Positions 5,736 to 8,962 of a DNA stretch of 8,962 bases are shown here, piece after piece (the first letter of the stretch is position 1; each line of letters opens with the position of its first letter). The stretch is from Propionibacteriaceae bacterium. GTDB taxonomy: Bacteria; Actinomycetota; Actinomycetes; Propionibacteriales; Propionibacteriaceae. The stretch is from positions 380 to 9,341 of the forward strand of contig PMBM01000076.1 in assembly GCA_003153855.1 (NCBI GenBank), read 5' to 3'. Both the position numbers and the translations under genes were made by a program. The notes beneath the pieces are model-generated. The model saw nothing but the letters and a program-made list of their open reading frames with translations, was not told the DNA's origin and did no database searches.

Positions 5736-5776
5736 ATCCTGGTCAGGTGCCCATCGCGCAGGAGGTGACCCAGGAT
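5736..5776 (+). promoter_or_regulatory. inverted repeat that would fold over the ribosome binding site and start codon
   Basis: ATCCTGGTCA (5736-5745) is complementary to TGACCCAGGAT (5766-5776) with one bulged C, leaving a 20-base loop. The right arm covers the TGA of the Shine-Dalgarno sequence AGGAGGTGA (5760-5768) and the first two bases of the ATG at 5775. In mRNA this would partly mask the start. The loop keeps GGAGG free. The same symmetry could instead serve as a DNA operator. Confidence 0.45.
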
Positions 5777-6374
5777 GTCGCGTGACCACCATCGTCCGCT
5801 GGCCCTGGGGGCTGCCTACTTCGAGTCGGTTGCCGACGGACCGGCCCCGGACGAGGTCCGCGAGATCGCGGAACATACGGCCACCGTCCTCGTGCGGGGC
5901 GCCAGGGCAGAGGGTGACGCCGACCTGGCCGAACGTGTCGTGCACCTCGCCGACACCGAGGGCATGGAGACGCTCGCGGACCTGTGGGCGTCGTGCACCC
6001 CGGACTCGCTGGCCGGCGCACTCTGGCGGCTGTACGTGATCCGCGAGTGGATCCACGTCGATCCGGCCCGCGCCTCACGGGCGTACGACGCGGGCGAGGG
6101 CACGGCACAGGTCGCGAACGCCGTCGCCGGTGTCGCTGACCCGCCGAGTCCCGAGGCGATGTGTGCGGTCATCGACGACGTCCTGCGCGGGATCGTCTCC
6201 AGCGACTTCGCGGACGTCCTGTGGCGCGCCTCCGCCGTCCTGCACGTCCTGGGGGCGGGCCGAGCGCTCACCGAGAGCGGTTCATCCAGCGTCCGCGAGA
6301 GCGCCCGGATGATCACGCTGGCCGAGGAGCTCGAGCGAGCAGGCCACCTGGAGCTGTCCGGGAGACTGTCCTAA
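5775..6374 (+). CDS. conserved actinobacterial protein of unknown function
   Basis: The 199-residue protein begins MSRDHHRPLALGAAYF and is rich in Ala, Glu and Arg, with long helical stretches: EVREIAEHTATVLVRGA, DLAERVVHLAD, then LAGALWRLYVIREWI (about 76-90), VANAVAGVADPPSP (113-126), VIDDVLRGIVSSDFADVLWRASAVLHVL, and a final ITLAEELERAGHLEL. No signal peptide, membrane span or catalytic motif is visible. I recognise it only as a type seen in actinobacterial genomes, where it is sometimes named after RNA polymerase without evidence. The start is secure: ATG preceded at six bases by AGGAGGTGA, the best Shine-Dalgarno sequence in the window. It is the first gene of the core-like block and lies 245 bases upstream of the PAC2 gene. 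An inverted repeat overlaps its start. Confidence 0.85.
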   Translation: MSRDHHRPLALGAAYFESVADGPAPDEVREIAEHTATVLVRGARAEGDADLAERVVHLADTEGMETLADLWASCTPDSLAGALWRLYVIREWIHVDPARASRAYDAGEGTAQVANAVAGVADPPSPEAMCAVIDDVLRGIVSSDFADVLWRASAVLHVLGAGRALTESGSSSVRESARMITLAEELERAGHLELSGRLS

Positions 6375-6619
6375 CGCTCGTCGCTGCGTTTGGGGCGAGG
6401 CCCCTACACTGGCGCCTGGTACGCCGGGTCGCGGATGCCCCGGGCTCCAACATCAGCCGCTACGAGCGGCCCCGCGCCGTGAGGCGCTCCCGGCTCGGCG
6501 TACCTCCAGCACCCGATCTGCGACCCGTCAGGGCCCTCAGACGCCCCTCCCCAGACTGAACGGCAACGATCTGCTGGTACGGACGGCGGGCATTGTCTCA
6601 AGGCCGTAGCCTCGGGTGC
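6375..6619. other. spacer with hairpins and -10-like sequences
   Basis: No gene is evident. GGGGC-GAG-GCCCC (6392-6404) follows the upstream stop by 17 bases and may end that transcript. TACACT (6405-6410) right after it resembles a -10 box, without a clear -35. GCGCC-GTGA-GGCGC (6474-6487) is a five-pair stem with a GNRA-type loop. Confidence 0.4.
6607..6612 (+). promoter_or_regulatory. -10-like TAGCCT seven bases before the PAC2 GTG (possible leaderless start)
   Basis: TAGCCT fits the TANNNT pattern and lies seven bases before GTG 6620, the spacing at which transcription would begin on the start codon itself. No Shine-Dalgarno sequence precedes this GTG, which supports a leaderless transcript; there is no recognisable -35 box. 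Confidence 0.4.
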
Positions 6620-7510
6620 GTGAACCAACGGCGAGTGTTGTACGACGTGGTGCCCGAGGCCTGGGAGACCGTGCGTGGCGTTGACGCGCCGCTGATCCAT
6701 CTCCTCGACGGGTTCCTCGACGCCGGCCGGGTCACGCACGGAACAGCTGCGCACCTGCTGCGGACCTGTCATCCCGAGCGGGTCGCCACCTTCGACGTGG
6801 ACGTGCTCCACGACTACCGGAGCCGTCGGCCGATCATGACCTTCGACACGTTCCAGTGGACGGCCATCCAGATGCCGCACCTCGTCCTCGACCGGCTGAC
6901 CGACGAGGCCGGGCGTCCGTTCCTCCTCATGCACGGCCAGGAGCCGGACGCTCGCTGGGAGCGGATGGTGACGACGACGTTGGCGATCTGCGACGAGCTC
7001 GGCGTCAGCCGGCTGTTGACGGGGTCTGGGATCCCGTTGGCCGTGCCGCACACGCGACCCACGGGCATCACCCGCCACGCCACGAGCCAGGACCTCGCCC
7101 ACGACAACCCGCCGCTCATCGAGCGCATGGACGTACCGGGGCAGTGGTCGGCGATGCTGGAGCTGCGAGCAGGGGAGGCCGGACGGGTCGCCATGGGCTA
7201 CGTCGCGCACGTGCCGCACTACCTCTCCCAGGTCCAGTTCCCTCAGGCCGTGAAGGTCGTGCTCCAGTCGCTGATGGAAGACACGGGGTTGCGCATCCCG
7301 CTGGGCGACCTGGACGACGAGATCGCCGAGAACGCCGAGCTCATCGACGCGGAGGTCGCCGGGTCGCCCGAGACCAGCGAGCTGGTCGCGGCGCTGGAGG
7401 ACGCGTTCGACACGGCTCACGACCGGGCCGCACCCGTGCCCACCGCGGACGAGATCGCCGCCGAGGTCGAGAAGTTCCTCGCCGACCGCGAGCAGGACCA
7501 GAACCCGTAA
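6620..7510 (+). CDS. PAC2 family protein (proteasome-assembly-chaperone-like)
   Basis: The 296-residue protein matches the actinobacterial PAC2 family, relatives of the eukaryotic proteasome assembly chaperone 2, whose bacterial role is not settled. Landmarks: LIHLLDGFLDAGRV (25-38), VATFDVDVLHDYRSRRP with MTFDTF just after it, PFLLMHGQEPDARWERM, GIPLAVPHTRPTGITRHAT, YVAHVPHYLSQVQFP, then DTGLRIPLGDLDDEI and an acidic helical C-terminus. There is no signal peptide, so it is probably cytoplasmic. I chose GTG 6620 because family homology begins shortly after (LYDVVPEAW) and a -10-like box lies seven bases upstream; a TTG at 6593 would add nine residues without homology. It ends four bases before tesB, so the two are probably co-transcribed. 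No proteasome gene is in the window. Confidence 0.9.
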   Translation: MNQRRVLYDVVPEAWETVRGVDAPLIHLLDGFLDAGRVTHGTAAHLLRTCHPERVATFDVDVLHDYRSRRPIMTFDTFQWTAIQMPHLVLDRLTDEAGRPFLLMHGQEPDARWERMVTTTLAICDELGVSRLLTGSGIPLAVPHTRPTGITRHATSQDLAHDNPPLIERMDVPGQWSAMLELRAGEAGRVAMGYVAHVPHYLSQVQFPQAVKVVLQSLMEDTGLRIPLGDLDDEIAENAELIDAEVAGSPETSELVAALEDAFDTAHDRAAPVPTADEIAAEVEKFLADREQDQNP

Positions 7511-7514
7511 GCCC

Positions 7515-8366
7515 ATGACACGCACCATCGAGGATCTGGTCGCAGTCCTGGACCTGGAACAGATCGAACCGGACCTGTTCCGCGGCCCCGCCGCCCAGAC
7601 GAACATGCAGCGCACGTACGGAGGGCAGGTGCTCGCGCAGTCCGTCGTGGCTGCGTACGGGACGCTGCCGGAGGGCCGGGTGCTGCACTCCCTGCACGCG
7701 CAGTTCCTCGAAGCCGGGCGGGCAGACTCGCCGATCCTGTACGACGTGCTGCCGACCCGTGACGGGTCGCACTTCTCGACCCGTCTCGTGACCGCCCGTC
7801 AAGGCGGTCGCCGCATCTTCATGATGAGCTGCTCCGCGCAGACCCACGAGGTGGGGCTCGACCATCAGGACCCGATGCCCGATGTGCCGGCGCCGGAGGA
7901 GTGCCCGAGCATGTCGGAGGTCATGGAACGTCGTCTCGGCCCGACCGCGCGGCCGACGTTCGGGCAGTGGGAGGAGCTCGAGGTCCGGTACGCGTCCGGC
8001 CTCGGGGACGCCCCTGCCCACCACCGCGCGTCGCTCGCCGTGTGGGTGCGGGCCAACGGCCGGCTGCCGGACGACCCGGTGCTCCATCAGGCGGTTCTCG
8101 CGTACCTGTCCGACCTCACGATCCTCAGCGTGAGCCTCATCCCGCACGGCCTCACGTACGGCCCCGGGATGGTGGCCGCCTCCCTGGACCACGCGATGTG
8201 GTTCCACCGGCCGGTACGTGCCGACGACTGGGTGCTGTACGACCAGATCTCCCCGTCCGCTTCGGGTGCGCGGGGCTTCTCCCTGGGGAGGATCTTCTCG
8301 GCGAACGGTCTGGCCGCAACGGCCGCCCAGGAAGGGCTGATCCGGGTCGTCCACCCCCAGGCATGA
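7515..8366 (+). CDS. tesB: acyl-CoA thioesterase II (double hotdog)
   Basis: The 283-residue protein hydrolyses acyl-CoA to free fatty acid and CoA in the cytoplasm. It has the TesB layout of two fused hotdog domains: an N-terminal half with NMQRTYGGQVLAQS (30-43) and LHSLHAQFLEAG (57-68), and a C-terminal half with LAYLSDLTIL (195-204), SLDHAMWFHRP (223-233) and AAQEGLIR (270-277). Asp200 and Gln272 match the catalytic Asp and Gln of E. coli TesB; the third residue, Thr in E. coli, is Ser223 here, a conservative change. The length is standard. ATG 7515 lies four bases after the PAC2 stop with only a weak AGGACC upstream, suggesting translation linked to the previous gene. Its stop lies in the left arm of a shared terminator. 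It is the second acyl-CoA thioesterase in the window but is unrelated in architecture to the YciA protein. Confidence 0.95.
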   Translation: MTRTIEDLVAVLDLEQIEPDLFRGPAAQTNMQRTYGGQVLAQSVVAAYGTLPEGRVLHSLHAQFLEAGRADSPILYDVLPTRDGSHFSTRLVTARQGGRRIFMMSCSAQTHEVGLDHQDPMPDVPAPEECPSMSEVMERRLGPTARPTFGQWEELEVRYASGLGDAPAHHRASLAVWVRANGRLPDDPVLHQAVLAYLSDLTILSVSLIPHGLTYGPGMVAASLDHAMWFHRPVRADDWVLYDQISPSASGARGFSLGRIFSANGLAATAAQEGLIRVVHPQA

Positions 8367-8408
8367 CAACGCCGCCCCCCGAAGCGGGAGGCGGCGGTGT
8401 GCTTGTCA
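8364..8408. terminator. bidirectional terminator hairpin between convergent genes
   Basis: CGCCGCC (8370-8376) pairs with GGCGGCG (8390-8396), followed inward by one mismatch, three further C-G pairs and a GAAGC loop. Outside it TGACAA (8364-8369) and TTGTCA (8403-8408) are also complementary and contain the stop codons of tesB and, on the other strand, the sigma gene. There is no long T tract on either side. It would serve both convergent transcripts. Confidence 0.7.
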
Positions 8409-8962
8409 GGCGGCGAGCTCGCCGCTGCGCAGCTTGGCGATCGCGTGACGCTCGATCTGGCGGACGCGCTCCGCGGTGATGCCCCAGACCTGGCCGATGT
8501 CGGCGAGCTTGGCCTGGCGGCCGTCGAGAAGACCGTAGCGGCGGCGTACGACGTCGGCGGAGCGCTCGTCGAGCTTCGAGAGCATCTGCTCCAGGCGGGC
8601 GCGCTCCTCGGCGTCCAGGAACATCTCGTCCGGACCCGGGGCAGGTTCGCGGGCGATGAGGTCACCGAGCGCGGTGTCTCCGTCCTCCTCCACGGGCGCG
8701 TCCAGGGAGACGTGCTCACGGGAGAACTGGATGAGCTCGAGGACCTTCTCCTCCTCGATCGCCATCTCCTCGGCGATCTCGCGCAGCTCCGGATCGCGGC
8801 CGAGACGACGCTCCAGGGTGCGGCGGATGGCGGAGACCTGGTTGATCTGCTCGGCGACGTGGACCGGGAGCCGGACGATACGCCCCTGCTGGGCGATGCC
8901 GCGACTGATCGACTGACGGACCCACCACGTCGCGTACGTGGAGAACTTGAAGCCCTTGGTGT
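8406..8962 (-). CDS. sigma-70 family RNA polymerase sigma factor, C-terminal part (cut by window edge)
   Basis: About 185 C-terminal residues are visible, open to the right edge. Region 2.3-2.4 begins KGFKFSTYATWWVRQS followed by ISRGIAQQGRIVRLPVHV; region 3 includes QVSAIRRTLERRLGRDP and ELREIAEEMAIEEEKV, then SREHVSLDAPV; region 4 has MLSKLDERSADVVRRRYGL and the helix-turn-helix ADIGQVWGITAERVRQIE. It belongs to the SigA/SigB group rather than the ECF class, because region 3 is present. It departs from the housekeeping consensus in ISRGIAQQGR (usually ITRAxADQxR) and TAER (usually TRER), and it stops six residues after KLR without the usual tail, so it is more likely a group 2 alternative sigma factor. 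The N-terminal part is outside the window. It converges on tesB across a shared hairpin. Confidence 0.9.
   Translation of the reverse strand, partial: TKGFKFSTYATWWVRQSISRGIAQQGRIVRLPVHVAEQINQVSAIRRTLERRLGRDPELREIAEEMAIEEEKVLELIQFSREHVSLDAPVEEDGDTALGDLIAREPAPGPDEMFLDAEERARLEQMLSKLDERSADVVRRRYGLLDGRQAKLADIGQVWGITAERVRQIERHAIAKLRSGELAA

Larger units (their letters stand above)
5437..5774. other. hairpin-rich spacer at the boundary of accessory and core-like DNA
   Basis: No convincing gene lies here. It contains several inverted repeats: GAGGCG/CGCCTC (5472-5492), GCCCGC/GCGGGC (5544-5562), CCCCC/GGGGG (5571-5589), a longer stem at 5598-5621, and the stem around the next start (5736-5776). Codon texture and GC content change across it. 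A weak -10-like TATCCT occurs at 5735-5740 with no matching -35. Confidence 0.45.

Noticed and set aside
6404..7615. A 403-codon minus-strand open frame opposite the PAC2 gene.
   Set aside because: It is the antisense shadow of a high-GC gene, full of Arg/His/Val runs, while the plus strand shows PAC2 family motifs throughout.
7341..8369. A 342-codon minus-strand open frame opposite tesB.
   Set aside because: Antisense shadow; the plus strand encodes a complete TesB with catalytic residues.

Overview
The window is high-GC DNA with GTG/TTG starts, -10 boxes near translation starts and protein families (a PAC2 protein, an actinobacterial TesB, a SigA/SigB-type sigma factor) that together point to an actinomycete, probably a Micrococcales relative; this placement is by family resemblance only. 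It falls into two parts. Bases 1 to about 5440 look accessory: recombinase debris, short isolated genes, long gene-poor spacers and a visibly less GC-rich three-gene cassette. Bases about 5760 to 8962 look like ordinary chromosome: compact, very GC-rich genes with conserved actinobacterial products.

Left part. Bases 1-521 hold a decayed tyrosine recombinase (integrase) whose middle third (about 85-424) lies on the opposite strand, between copies of CGATGG and CCATCG. Flipping this segment restores the family order of motifs, from the LRRGE arginine region to the HTLRHS box and the C-terminal tail. A YciA-type acyl-CoA thioesterase follows directly (534-962, +). After a spacer come two minus-strand genes: a YCII-related protein (1299-1847) and an unrecognised 108-residue protein (1991-2317). 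A further gene-poor stretch leads to two overlapping mini-ORFs and then a tight, overlapping operon: LicC-like nucleotidyltransferase (2841-3662), HisC/CobD-like PLP enzyme (3659-4786) and CDP-alcohol phosphatidyltransferase (4783-5436). Together these read as a route that makes a phospho-amino-alcohol from a phospho-amino-acid, activates it with CTP and transfers it to a lipid or other alcohol acceptor. No kinase, PepM or choline-uptake gene is visible. The substrate is inferred, not shown.

Right part. After a hairpin-rich spacer come a conserved actinobacterial protein of unknown function (5775-6374) with a perfect Shine-Dalgarno sequence that may be folded into a hairpin, a PAC2-family protein (6620-7510, possibly leaderless), and a TesB-type acyl-CoA thioesterase II (7515-8366) four bases after it. 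A convergent sigma-70 family gene runs in from the right edge (8406-8962, -). One hairpin containing both stop codons separates the last two genes. No rRNA, tRNA, CRISPR array or intact insertion sequence was seen.
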